Origin: Bacteroidota bacterium
GTDB taxonomy: Bacteria; Bacteroidota; Rhodothermia; Rhodothermales; UBA10348
Assembly: GCA_022567305.1 (NCBI GenBank)
Contig: JADFHF010000018.1
Location: 1 to 64,000 of the forward strand
Reading direction: 5' to 3'
DNA: 64,000 nt
The notes beneath the pieces are model-generated. The model was given only the letters and a program-made list of their open reading frames with translations, did not search any database and was not told where the DNA came from. Shown here piece after piece: positions 16,404 to 25,588 of the stretch. A program made the position numbers and the translations under genes. How positions within the stretch are numbered: position 1 is the stretch's first letter; every line of letters starts with the position of its first letter.

Positions 16404-17549
16404 GTGGGTCAAATGCACGCCGTCGTTCGTCAATTCCTGTTTCTTGCACTCGCCACCCTCGTTCTACGTCCGGCCGCGGGTCAGAATGTCAAACGCAGAG
16501 ATGCCGGAACGTATCTGGGGGCGGGTATTGGGCTCTTTACCTATCACGGACCAATCGACTTACTTGGTCCCGAAAACAGCTCGAACTTCGTCCACGAAAG
16601 CGGCCCAGCTGCAGTCATTTGGGGCTCGTTCCCTGTCCTGGAGCAATGGGTATATTTTCGATTCATGGTGCTCGTTACCAATTTTGAAACGAGCCGTGGA
16701 AGGCATCTGGTGGGAAGTGGGGAGAATGAGTTTCTGACCAAGAGCCTGCTCATCTTCGAACCGGAAATCGTAGTCAATTTACCGGCACTCGGGTACGGGC
16801 GCGTACTGCCGTACCTGTTCAGCGGCTTCGGTGGAACGATTGCTGATTTTTATGATGGCGACCGGGGTGTCATAGACGTTCCAGGAACCGGCATTCCCGG
16901 GCCGGAACGATCGGTCTTTCACATTCCATTGGGTTTCGGCGTCGACGTTTCCGTCTCCGACATGTACTCCGTATATGCCGAAGCCAGCTGGCGTCTTAAT
17001 TTCAATTACGCGTTCCGAAACGAACCGAACTATGATGCCCACAGCACCTCGCTATTGACCGCGGGGCTGACGGTGTGTTTGGACTGCAAGCGGGACATCC
17101 CCTACTCTTTTCCGCCGCCGAGCGACTATCCTGAACTGAACATTCCCGGTGACGACGCCCCCAACTTCAACGGGTTGCGCGAGTGCTCTTTACGAGAGCT
17201 GAGTTCCATCGCCTTTCCCGAAGGATCTGCGAACCTTACAGAAGAGGCCATGGCCCAACTTGATGAAAATATTGAGGCACTTCTATCGACATCGAATTGC
17301 TGTTTCCATATTACAGGATATGCCGGTAGTGATAATCAGGTCACCGCCAGACTGCTCGCAACGAAACGGGCATGGGCCGTCAGACAGTACTACGTGACAC
17401 AGAATGTTTCGGAATCTCGTATTTCGCATTCCGGTGAATGGATCAGCGAAAAATGTCGAACGGAATCGGATGACATTTGCCAGTGGAGAAACGCAGTTAC
17501 GACGACCCCGGCCGATTGCATCGAATTGCTGGATAGGATGGACGACTAG
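16404..17549 (+). CDS. Outer-membrane protein: beta-barrel plus degenerate OmpA-like domain
   Basis: 381 residues. A signal peptide (HAVVRQFLFLALATLVLRPA, cut near AGQ) is followed by a region of about 200 residues with alternating hydrophobic strands and glycine/aromatic turns (AGTYLGAGIGLFTYHGPIDL, YVYAEASWRLNFNYAF pattern), consistent with an eight-stranded barrel. A cysteine-containing linker leads to a C-terminal domain from about residue 265 that keeps an OmpA-like outline (FPEGSANLTEEAMAQLDENI, AKR/TKRAWAVRQYYV), though the peptidoglycan-binding words are weak. It may be involved in envelope organisation or, in this phylum, in gliding/secretion complexes; the role is not fixed by sequence. 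Confidence 0.72.
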   Translation: MGQMHAVVRQFLFLALATLVLRPAAGQNVKRRDAGTYLGAGIGLFTYHGPIDLLGPENSSNFVHESGPAAVIWGSFPVLEQWVYFRFMVLVTNFETSRGRHLVGSGENEFLTKSLLIFEPEIVVNLPALGYGRVLPYLFSGFGGTIADFYDGDRGVIDVPGTGIPGPERSVFHIPLGFGVDVSVSDMYSVYAEASWRLNFNYAFRNEPNYDAHSTSLLTAGLTVCLDCKRDIPYSFPPPSDYPELNIPGDDAPNFNGLRECSLRELSSIAFPEGSANLTEEAMAQLDENIEALLSTSNCCFHITGYAGSDNQVTARLLATKRAWAVRQYYVTQNVSESRISHSGEWISEKCRTESDDICQWRNAVTTTPADCIELLDRMDD

Positions 17550-17633
17550 CATCGCTCATCTCACCTCCTCTGCCTATCTTTCTGCATATCCCAATGTTTC
17601 CGGAACTATTTCGTCTTTTCGGCGCCCTGGTCG

Positions 17634-18641
17634 ATGACCAACATTCCTCATTTCAATTCACGCGAACTCAAAACCGCTCTTCGAGAGGAAGCGTTGTGTC
17701 TTGGATTCATTGATCTCGGCGTATCGAGAGCCGAACCCCTGGACCGAGAAACTGAACAGTTACGTGCGTGGCTCGGATCGGGCATGCATGGAACCATGGG
17801 ATGGATGGAACGCAATTCCGAAAAACGAGCCGACCCTCGTGAGTTGGTCCCGGGTGCCAAATCGGTCATCTCCGTCCTGGAGAATTACTTCAAATCGATT
17901 CCCCACCCGTCGCAACCGAATCTCGGTCGGATTAGTCGATACGCGTGGGGCGATGATTATCATCTCGTTATGCGGGATAAGATGCAGACTTTGCTCTCCT
18001 GGCTTCATGATCAAAGCGGCGCCGAGGGCAGAGTGTTCGTCGATTCTGCTCCGGTCATGGACAAGGCCTGGGCAGCGAGATCTGGTCTGGGGTGGATCGG
18101 AAAGCACTCAAACTTAATCAATACATCCCATGGCTCGTGGTTCTTCATCGGCGAGCTGATCGTCGACATCGAATTGGAACCAGACGAACCCGTTGCCGAT
18201 ATGTGCGGGACCTGCACCCTATGCCTGGAGGCGTGTCCGACGGATGCGATTACCGAGCCCTACGTCGTGGATTCGAGGCGGTGTATTTCCTATCTGACCA
18301 TTGAGCATCGAGAGGATGATATCCCGAGCGATCTTCAGGCCCAAATGGGAAACTGGATCTACGGTTGCGACATCTGCCAGGACGTTTGCCCATGGAACAA
18401 GTTCAGGCAGGAAGCCACGGAATCCAGGTACAACCCTCGACCCGGCTCGCTGGATACTTCACTAGATGACTGGGCTGCGCTGACCGAGGAAGATTTCCAA
18501 AGGCGGTTTTCTAATAGCCCTGTCAAACGGACCAAATGGAGGGGTTTTACACGAAATGTTGGAATAGCGAGGAAGAATGTCGGCGAACTGGGCTTAACTG
18601 ACATTAAGAGCCCAAGTTCGGTAGAAGAATCCGAAAGATAG
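17634..18641 (+). CDS. queG: Epoxyqueuosine reductase
   Basis: 335 residues. QueG reduces epoxyqueuosine to queuosine in tRNA using cobalamin and two [4Fe-4S] clusters. The N-terminal reductase domain has GSGMHGTMGWMERN and the B12-site region FVDSAPVMDKAWAARSGLGW. The C-terminal ferredoxin-like part has MCGTCTLCLEACPTDAI, CISYLTIEHR and YGCDICQDVCPWN, giving the eight cluster cysteines. Length fits the family, which lacks the HEAT extension in some phyla. It runs toward the histidine kinase gene and overlaps its end by 38 bases (convergent). Confidence 0.95.
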   Translation: MTNIPHFNSRELKTALREEALCLGFIDLGVSRAEPLDRETEQLRAWLGSGMHGTMGWMERNSEKRADPRELVPGAKSVISVLENYFKSIPHPSQPNLGRISRYAWGDDYHLVMRDKMQTLLSWLHDQSGAEGRVFVDSAPVMDKAWAARSGLGWIGKHSNLINTSHGSWFFIGELIVDIELEPDEPVADMCGTCTLCLEACPTDAITEPYVVDSRRCISYLTIEHREDDIPSDLQAQMGNWIYGCDICQDVCPWNKFRQEATESRYNPRPGSLDTSLDDWAALTEEDFQRRFSNSPVKRTKWRGFTRNVGIARKNVGELGLTDIKSPSSVEESER

Positions 18642-20805
18642 ACCCCTTCCCCTTTTTGCTCTCTACTTCGATGCGTCCATCAAACTGCTCGAGGAGTCGT
18701 CGAGATAGGGCAAGACCCAATCCGATCCCACCGAATTTTCTCGTTCGCCAGTCTTCTTCCTGGGAATACGGCTCAAATAGACTGTGCTGATAATCATCGG
18801 AAATGCCTATCCCGGTATCTTCTACTTCCAGGATGGCCGTCGAGTCCTCAATCGACGTCCGGATCGTGACCGATCCACTCTCTGTAAATTTCGTGGCGTT
18901 CGAGAGCACATTGTTGACCACCTGTTCCAGGGAATGAGCGTCGCTTAACACGATCGGATCCTCGTCCGTCAGCTCCAAAATCAGTTGGATTCCTTTTCGT
19001 TGGAGTCGTGGAGCTTCTATTGAAGAACATTTCTGAATGACATCGTGAAGGGATACTCGTTCCTTATGAACGTGCCCGCTCCCCATCTCCAGATTGGAGA
19101 GCTCGAACAGATCGTGGACGAGGGTCTGAAGTTTATGTGAGCGGTTGTTCAACACATTCGCGAACTCGTGTATCTGCTCCGGCAATGCTGAACCGGTCGT
19201 CTGCTCAAATTCAACCAGTTCTTTTTGCAGGAGCTGCGCATAGCCGTTCAGTGCACCAACCGGAGTTCGGACCTCATGACTCAATGTCGCAATAAACGCC
19301 GTTTTTGATCGCCGAGAGGAATCGGCAACGTCTTGAGCATCGGTTGCCGTGACTTCCATAGCCTTGATCTCTGTCACATCGGTCAGCGTGCCCGAGATAC
19401 GGTGAAATCCGACCGAATCTGTACTCGGTCTGGCTCGTTCACGCACCCATCGAATCGAACCGTTCCGGTGAACGATTCTGTAGTCCATCGAAATCTCGTC
19501 ACCTGACCGAAGCGCGAGCGTTTTGGAACGGACCAGCTCCCTGTCAGATTCTTCAACAATATCATCAATCCAGTTGTGGTTACCGGGTCCTGTTCCGGTA
19601 ATTTGATAGGCTTTGTAGCCGGAAATCTGTTCCAACCGATCTGAAAAAAAGCAGTAGTTCCGCGATCCACTCTGGCCGACGTGAAACGAAAATACACTGC
19701 CGTCGATCGTAGAGAGCAAATCCCTGTACCTACAAATAATGGTAATCCAGCCGTATAAGGATTCGAAACACGAAACAAGTCTGTCGGTCTGGGTCCGAAG
19801 AGTTTCAAGTTCACGGTCGCCTAAAAGTTTATCTGATCTCAACACGACAAACACATAACCGACGACGATCGCATGGTCGCGAACGATCGAAACGATCGCG
19901 TTGGAGCAGTTCAACCGCGAACAGATTCCAGGTGCAATGGATCGATTGATCAACATGGACGATCCGTGTGCTTCGACCAGCCCCAGGATGGGGGTTTCGC
20001 CGGAGAAAACGAGTTGCTCCCTGGTATTTTCGGTACTGATTTGACTTTCGGATCCGACGGCCAGATCCCCACTTACATTCTGAATAAACATCAGGACACG
20101 GTCGGCGTCCAGCGCCGTTGCCATGGTTTGCATGGCCGAGTCACAGAATACCGCATGATCGGGAGACGTTGTCGCCAGCAGTCGCAGTGTATTCAGTCCA
20201 ACGTGAAGCTGTTCGCCAGGGACGCTTCGTTCCGCCCGATTGGGTCGGAGTCGAATTTCTCGGGTAGAGAACGACGCCATTACCGGGGATTTCTCATCGT
20301 GCGATTCGTCACGGTACAGTACGTCACTGTACGTCACGTCTTCGTCACGGAGCGATACTTCACTGTACGTCGCGTCTTCGTCACCGTGCGATTCGTCTTC
20401 GTCACTGCGCAAATTCTCTTTTACCTGTTCCTCGGGCGACTCTCCAATTTCGGCCTGGGTTTCCGTGATGGCCTGAGGCCATGGTCCCAACGGATATTTC
20501 GGGTCATAGCCGAAAACTTGCCAGCCACCGTTCTCACTGCGAACAATGGCACCAATATGAAGACCACCGAGCTTGAGTGGAAGTTCGGTGGGCTGGGTAC
20601 CGGCGAGTCCTTCCAGAGCAATTTGCATCTCACGCTGAACGTGGCTGCCCTTCTGCCAACCCCATTTCATCTTTGCAAGTGGGTTGACTACGACCAAATT
20701 GCCACCAGAGTCGACCTCTGCATAAGCGAGATCGGATGTGGACGTGCCACCGCGTTCGGCGTTAAGCCGCGTTGAGGCTAGTTTTAAGAGGGTCGTGAGA
20801 TTCAT
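18604..20805 (-). CDS. Hybrid-input sensor histidine kinase (GAF-PAS-HisKA-HATPase)
   Basis: 733 residues without membrane segments. Residues 1-120 form an unrecognised N-terminal domain; about 131-172 is an acidic repeat region (see findings); a GAF-like domain covers about 195-345; a PAS domain with PAC follows (about 365-490, IVHRNGSIRWVRERARP). The HisKA helix has FIATLSHEVRTPVGALNGYA with the phospho-accepting histidine. The ATPase has NNVLSNATKFTESG, DTGIGISDDY and FGGIGLGLALSRRL. It ends in RILLPNLGS. No response regulator is adjacent. It follows the MFS gene in the same direction by about 70 bases and may share the lysS transcript. Confidence 0.9.
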   Translation of the reverse strand: MNLTTLLKLASTRLNAERGGTSTSDLAYAEVDSGGNLVVVNPLAKMKWGWQKGSHVQREMQIALEGLAGTQPTELPLKLGGLHIGAIVRSENGGWQVFGYDPKYPLGPWPQAITETQAEIGESPEEQVKENLRSDEDESHGDEDATYSEVSLRDEDVTYSDVLYRDESHDEKSPVMASFSTREIRLRPNRAERSVPGEQLHVGLNTLRLLATTSPDHAVFCDSAMQTMATALDADRVLMFIQNVSGDLAVGSESQISTENTREQLVFSGETPILGLVEAHGSSMLINRSIAPGICSRLNCSNAIVSIVRDHAIVVGYVFVVLRSDKLLGDRELETLRTQTDRLVSCFESLYGWITIICRYRDLLSTIDGSVFSFHVGQSGSRNYCFFSDRLEQISGYKAYQITGTGPGNHNWIDDIVEESDRELVRSKTLALRSGDEISMDYRIVHRNGSIRWVRERARPSTDSVGFHRISGTLTDVTEIKAMEVTATDAQDVADSSRRSKTAFIATLSHEVRTPVGALNGYAQLLQKELVEFEQTTGSALPEQIHEFANVLNNRSHKLQTLVHDLFELSNLEMGSGHVHKERVSLHDVIQKCSSIEAPRLQRKGIQLILELTDEDPIVLSDAHSLEQVVNNVLSNATKFTESGSVTIRTSIEDSTAILEVEDTGIGISDDYQHSLFEPYSQEEDWRTRKFGGIGLGLALSRRLLEQFDGRIEVESKKGKGSIFRILLPNLGS

Positions 20806-20874
20806 TGTTGGTGAGAGAAACCTGAATTTTTCCGGGCTTCAGACTCCTCTAATCAAATACGAGGCCAATCGTAA

Positions 20875-22146
20875 CTATAGCGCTGAATCTACCGTCATTT
20901 CTTCTCTTCGCTCACGAGGAACCACCGAAAACAACCAAATCAGGCCGGAAAAGAGCTGAACAGCCGCAAAGATTAGGATGACCTGTCGCAGGATAAGAAC
21001 GGTCCCTTCCAGAACGAGACTCGCAGTGAGGATGGAAAGGGTATCCACCGACATGATGAGTAACCATTCCGTGGAAAATACGCGGCCGCGGAAACGATCT
21101 TCCGTGCGTTCTTGCAGCATAACGCTTGACAGAACCCAGTTTACGCCGCCGGCTGAATGCGCGACGATAACAGGAAGGACTACCAGATAGGTCCAGTCGA
21201 TTAAACCCACCACGGTATAGCCAATGCCAGTTAGAGCGATACACCCACCGAGCACAGTCGGCCAATGTGCGCGATTTTTAAATATGGCCCTACTGATGAT
21301 CGGTCCGATTCCCGTTCCCAGTCCTCGAGCGGCAAAGAGCAGCCCGATTGCAGCGGCTTCCCGGCCGGGTGCCAACTCTTCGCCTAACAAAGCCAGCATA
21401 TAGACCAGGCCTCCACCTGCAACGACCCACATTGCTTTCGATAAAGTAATCCTCCCGATCCGGGGATTGACTCGCACATGATTCCAACCGTCAAGAATGT
21501 CTCTAAGTACAGCACCCAGTCTGACGGGGCCCCTCTGTGTGTCTGTGTTCTGAGGGATGACCGCTCGATAAATAAAGAAAGCCGACAAGAGGTAACTGGC
21601 GCTGTCGATAATGAACACGGCTTCAATTCCCAAATATTCCGTCGCGAAACCACCTAGTGCCGCCCCGATCGTGAGCAGGAGTGACCACGTTGCCGCCATG
21701 ATCGTATTTGCCGTTACCAGTTCACGCCTGGAGGTGATGTTCGGAATCGATGCGCTCTGCGCAGGGTGAAATACAGATCCGATGACCACTTGCACGGTGG
21801 TAATCACATAGACGAGATAAATTTCTGAAGCTTCATCTACTAACAGAAGCCCCAACACGACCACCGCGCGAAGCAGATCGCTCCAGATCATGAGCTTCCG
21901 CCTGTCAAATCGATCGACCAGGAGTCCTGCGAACGGTGCAGACAGCGCCCAGGGCAACATCTTCGTGATAAACACGGCCCCGAGAGCGAATTCGGAACCG
22001 GTCAACCGCAGTATCAGACTGTAGAGAGCGATGGTATTAAACCAATCGCCAAACAGTGAGATGACATTGCCCATCCAGAGTCGGCGAAAAGAGGTGTTCC
22101 TCTTGATAAGCCCGAGATAGCTCGTTTCATTCGAGCTCGCCATCAA
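20875..22146 (-). CDS. MFS transporter (EntS/macrolide-exporter type)
   Basis: 423 residues with about 12 membrane helices. The N-terminus FRRLWMGNVISLFGDWFN and the loop motif FAGLLVDRFDRRKLMIWSD (the D-R-x-x-R/K signature between helices 2 and 3) match the MFS_3 group that includes EntS and macrolide or drug exporters. It probably exports a small molecule by proton antiport; the substrate cannot be told. It lies 9 bases after lysS and ahead of the histidine kinase, so all three may be one transcript. Confidence 0.85.
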   Translation of the reverse strand: MMASSNETSYLGLIKRNTSFRRLWMGNVISLFGDWFNTIALYSLILRLTGSEFALGAVFITKMLPWALSAPFAGLLVDRFDRRKLMIWSDLLRAVVVLGLLLVDEASEIYLVYVITTVQVVIGSVFHPAQSASIPNITSRRELVTANTIMAATWSLLLTIGAALGGFATEYLGIEAVFIIDSASYLLSAFFIYRAVIPQNTDTQRGPVRLGAVLRDILDGWNHVRVNPRIGRITLSKAMWVVAGGGLVYMLALLGEELAPGREAAAIGLLFAARGLGTGIGPIISRAIFKNRAHWPTVLGGCIALTGIGYTVVGLIDWTYLVVLPVIVAHSAGGVNWVLSSVMLQERTEDRFRGRVFSTEWLLIMSVDTLSILTASLVLEGTVLILRQVILIFAAVQLFSGLIWLFSVVPRERREEMTVDSAL

Positions 22147-22155
22147 CCGACCTCG

Positions 22156-23700
22156 CTATTCGGTTTCGTCTGTACCCTCGGACTCCGGTCGGAGAAGAGG
22201 AAACAGAATCACATCGCGAATTGATTGCTGGCCGGTCATCAGCATGGCCAGTCGGTCGATTCCCATTCCCATTCCTGCGGTGGGCGGCATACCGTATTCG
22301 AGCGCTCTTAGATAATCCTCATCGAGCAGCATGGCCTCATCGTCACCGTCAGCCTTGAGTCGTCCCTGATCTTCGAATCGTGCTCGCTGATCATCCGGGT
22401 CATTCAGCTCAGAAAATGCGTTGCACAGCTCCTTTCCGTTGCAGATCACCTCGAAGCGCTCAACCAGCAGTTCGTTGTCCCGATGCCGTTTTGCGAGAGG
22501 GCTCAGCTCTATGGGATAATCGGTGACAAAGGTTGGTTGGATGAGGTCCGGCTCGACCCGTGCGCCGAAAATCTCGTCGATCAGTTTACCCGTTCCCATT
22601 GAATCCTGGATTTCCAAATCCAGTTTTTCACAGACATCCACAAGTTCGTCCCTGGACATGCCTTCGATTTGGAATCCGGTTACAGACTCGATGCCCTCGA
22701 GCATGGAGAGACGCTTCCATGGTCGTTTGAACGATATCTCCGTATCTCCGAATTGAACCTCTGTCGATCCATGAAGCTCGATGGCAACCCCCTCGATCAT
22801 TTCTTCCACCAACTCCATCATCCACTCATAGTCTTTGTAGGCGACATAGAGTTCGAGCATGGTGAATTCGGGATTGTGGTATCTCGAAAGGCCCTCATTG
22901 CGGAAATCTTTAGCTATTTCGTATACCCCATCGTATCCACCCACAATGAGTCGTTTCAGATACAGCTCATCCGCTATTCTCAGGAAAAGCTGCATATCAA
23001 GCGAATGATGATGGGTCGTGAACGGACGCGCCGCCGCTCCACCATAAATGGGCTGCAAAGCAGGGGTCTCGACCTCCAAATAGCCCCTGTCGTCCAGAAA
23101 TCGACGTATGGCCGTTACCATTTTGGCCCGCTCCCGAAATACACGTCGTACATCGGGGTTAATGATCAGGTCGGCGTATCGCTGCCGGTATCGAAATTCT
23201 TTGTCGGTAACTTCGTTGTAGAGCCGTCCGTCAAGCTCCTTCACTACCGGGAGCGGTCGTAGCGATTTCGTCAATAGCTCCAGGCGTTGTGCGTGGACCG
23301 ACACTTCCCCCATTTTCGTTCGGAACACGAATCCTTCGATGCCAACAATATCCCCGATATCGAGCAGCTTTTTAAAGATTTGGTTATAGAATCCCTCCGG
23401 TAGATCGTCTCGTCTCAGATAGATCTGAATCTGTCCCGATGAATCCTGAAGGTGAAAAAAGGACGCTTTGCCCATAATCCGTTTGGACATGATGCGACCC
23501 GCGACGGAAACCTTGAACGGCTGCTTGGTCGCTCCGTCGTCTGTCGGTTGATGACGGTCGTCATCAAACTCGGAAAGGATACTCGATGCCAGCGCCGTGA
23601 CATCCCAGTGATACGCATACGGATTGATGCCGGCCTGCTTCAGCCGTAGCCGTTCTTCTCTGCGCCACTGCTCCTGTTCGCTCAGTTCACGTTTCATCAC
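22156..23700 (-). CDS. lysS: Lysyl-tRNA synthetase, class II
   Basis: 514 residues, normal length. An N-terminal OB-fold anticodon-binding domain (about 60-160, with [19 protein letters not shown]) is followed by the class II catalytic core: motif 1 around [11 protein letters not shown], motif 2 in [20 protein letters not shown], and motif 3 in [12 protein letters not shown]. It charges tRNA-Lys. It begins 66 bases after the cyclophilin gene and is followed at 9 bases by the MFS transporter. Confidence 0.97.
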   Translation of the reverse strand: MMKRELSEQEQWRREERLRLKQAGINPYAYHWDVTALASSILSEFDDDRHQPTDDGATKQPFKVSVAGRIMSKRIMGKASFFHLQDSSGQIQIYLRRDDLPEGFYNQIFKKLLDIGDIVGIEGFVFRTKMGEVSVHAQRLELLTKSLRPLPVVKELDGRLYNEVTDKEFRYRQRYADLIINPDVRRVFRERAKMVTAIRRFLDDRGYLEVETPALQPIYGGAAARPFTTHHHSLDMQLFLRIADELYLKRLIVGGYDGVYEIAKDFRNEGLSRYHNPEFTMLELYVAYKDYEWMMELVEEMIEGVAIELHGSTEVQFGDTEISFKRPWKRLSMLEGIESVTGFQIEGMSRDELVDVCEKLDLEIQDSMGTGKLIDEIFGARVEPDLIQPTFVTDYPIELSPLAKRHRDNELLVERFEVICNGKELCNAFSELNDPDDQRARFEDQGRLKADGDDEAMLLDEDYLRALEYGMPPTAGMGMGIDRLAMLMTGQQSIRDVILFPLLRPESEGTDETE

Positions 23701-23766
23701 ATCCGTAGTCGGAGTTCGTTTCGTGGGCAGAAAGTACGGATACGCTTTCCGATCCGCATATCGCCG

Positions 23767-24471
23767 CTACTCGGGTGTGTAATCGGAGAGTTTACGAATG
23801 GTCAATCTTATATCGGTGAGTGGACGATCGTACGTTTGGCTCTGCGGCTGTCCAAGCCTCCTTGGTGTATCCGCTTTGGCGATCTGATCCAACACGTCGA
23901 TGCCCTCAACCAGTTCTCCAAAAACGGTATAGTCCATATCCAGAAACGGTGTACCGCCTTCGGTTGCGTAAATTTGACGGGCTTCTTCAGAGTATGAGAA
24001 GTCGACTCCAACTTTCTGTTTTATGCCCTGCTCGACCTGAGCGAGCTGCGCCGCGGTGTATGGCCTTCCTTGAACGACATAGAATTGAGACCCACTCGAT
24101 TCCCGCTCGGGATTCGTTCCAGCCGGTTGTCGAGCCGCGGACAACGCGCCCTTTTTGTGAATGAGATTGGGATTGAATTCCCCAGGAATCGTATATCCGG
24201 GACCTCCAATACCGTCATTCGAGGGATCGTTGTCTTTCGAATTGGGATCTCCCCCTTGAATCATAAAATTCGAAATCACACGATGGAAAGTGGTGTTGTC
24301 GTAGAATCCTTCGTCGACCAGTTTTATGAAGTTATCCCGATGAAGCGGGGTCTCGTCGTATAGTTTGAGGACCATACGACCGTAAGAGGTCTCAATTTCA
24401 TAATAATCCTGACTGGAGCAACCGGTGGTCGTCATCAATAGCATGGCGAAGAAGGGAATGAATGTTTTCAT
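23767..24471 (-). CDS. Peptidyl-prolyl isomerase, cyclophilin type, lipoprotein
   Basis: 234 residues. A lipoprotein signal (MKTFIPFFAMLLMTTTGC) is followed by the cyclophilin domain: YGRMVLKLYDETPLHRDNF, the active-site segment FHRVISNFMIQGGDP with its arginine and glutamine, GALSAARQPAGTNP, and SGSQFYVVQG. It would speed prolyl isomerisation during folding of exported proteins in the periplasm or at the outer membrane. A loop enlarged around residues 140-175 (YTAAQLAQVEQGIKQKVG) is typical of Bacteroidota members. Confidence 0.93.
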   Translation of the reverse strand: MKTFIPFFAMLLMTTTGCSSQDYYEIETSYGRMVLKLYDETPLHRDNFIKLVDEGFYDNTTFHRVISNFMIQGGDPNSKDNDPSNDGIGGPGYTIPGEFNPNLIHKKGALSAARQPAGTNPERESSGSQFYVVQGRPYTAAQLAQVEQGIKQKVGVDFSYSEEARQIYATEGGTPFLDMDYTVFGELVEGIDVLDQIAKADTPRRLGQPQSQTYDRPLTDIRLTIRKLSDYTPE

Positions 24472-24609
24472 GAGTTCGGCAAATGCACTGCCCGCGTTAA
24501 TGTCAGATTCTTACCGTTCGTTTAGGATGCGAATCGGATGAGTTGCAAATCGCTCGGGTACAGGTGCCTGTTCCTTTGGTTCCACTTCAAGCCGCGGTCC
24601 GCATGGATA

Positions 24610-25563
24610 TCAAATCCGGTCTTTGTCAGGTGGGCCGGGTGGCAAATAGTCAGGGAGATGATCCAGCATCGCCTCGGCGATTTCTTGATTAATCGTGCCT
24701 GCATCCGACGCCAGTCGAATGGTTTCCGTTGCCAGAGCAGCGTAGACCGGAATCAGATGGGGCGCTTTCTCTTTCATCTGCTGAAGATGCTCGCGAAGGA
24801 CACGAACATCTCCTCTAGCGATGGGCCCCGTCAGGGCGTCCCGAGATCCGAGCTTGAACGAATTTGACAAGGCCTGTTTGGTCAATTCGCCAAATAGGTC
24901 GCTGTATCGTTCTCCGTCTGGATGGTCCTCACCAAGCGCGACCTCCGACAACTCCTGCGCCATCGCCTGCAATGTGACCAGATAATTGCTAGCCATAACG
25001 GCTGCGGCATGAAAGAGCCCCTTGGCGCTTGCACGAATGGTAAACGGCGCCGATCCGATGGCCCGGGCAACCGCCGATGCGGCCGATACGGCCCTTTCGT
25101 TCCCCTCTATCCCGACGGGCAGGCCGGTAAACCCAGCGATATCCTTTGTCAGCGTCTCCCGATCCGCAAACGTCTGAAGGGGATGGAATGATGCCGTTAG
25201 GGCTCCGACTGCTTCGAATGGAGACAAAACATCCGACGTCCACGTTCCCGAAGTATGAATCACCAACCTCTCGGTCCAGTCGTTAGAAGGGCCGGCCACC
25301 TGTTCGGCGATCATTTCTGCGGTCTGAACGAGGGCATCGTCGGAAACAGAAAACACGACAAGATCTCCCGGCAGGTCCGTCAGTTCGTTCAGAGGCACGC
25401 TACTTGGCCCGTCAAGTTGAGAGGCCAGGTACTCGGCGGCTTCGCGGGTGCGGCTCACCACAACGAGAGGCCTAATGCCTTTTCGTGCGAGAACTATCGA
25501 GAGCGCGCTTGCCACTCTCCCAGCTCCAACTACAGAAAACGTTTCCGGTAATCGAGTGTCCAT
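24610..25563 (-). CDS. Rossmann-fold DUF2520 protein (reductase-like)
   Basis: 317 residues. The start has the nucleotide-binding word FSVVGAGRVASALSIVLARK, followed by the strand-loop VVVSRTREAA and FSVSDDALV, as in the pyrroline-carboxylate/ketopantoate reductase-like group. A DUF2520 helical domain begins near residue 150 (IRASAKGLFHAAAVMASNYL), which carries the conserved histidine and asparagine. An NADP-dependent oxidoreductase role is expected from the fold, but no substrate is established. It starts 25 bases after the choice-of-anchor B gene ends. Confidence 0.85.
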   Translation of the reverse strand: MDTRLPETFSVVGAGRVASALSIVLARKGIRPLVVVSRTREAAEYLASQLDGPSSVPLNELTDLPGDLVVFSVSDDALVQTAEMIAEQVAGPSNDWTERLVIHTSGTWTSDVLSPFEAVGALTASFHPLQTFADRETLTKDIAGFTGLPVGIEGNERAVSAASAVARAIGSAPFTIRASAKGLFHAAAVMASNYLVTLQAMAQELSEVALGEDHPDGERYSDLFGELTKQALSNSFKLGSRDALTGPIARGDVRVLREHLQQMKEKAPHLIPVYAALATETIRLASDAGTINQEIAEAMLDHLPDYLPPGPPDKDRI

Positions 25564-25588
25564 GCCGCATCTCCAGACGGCGTACCGC

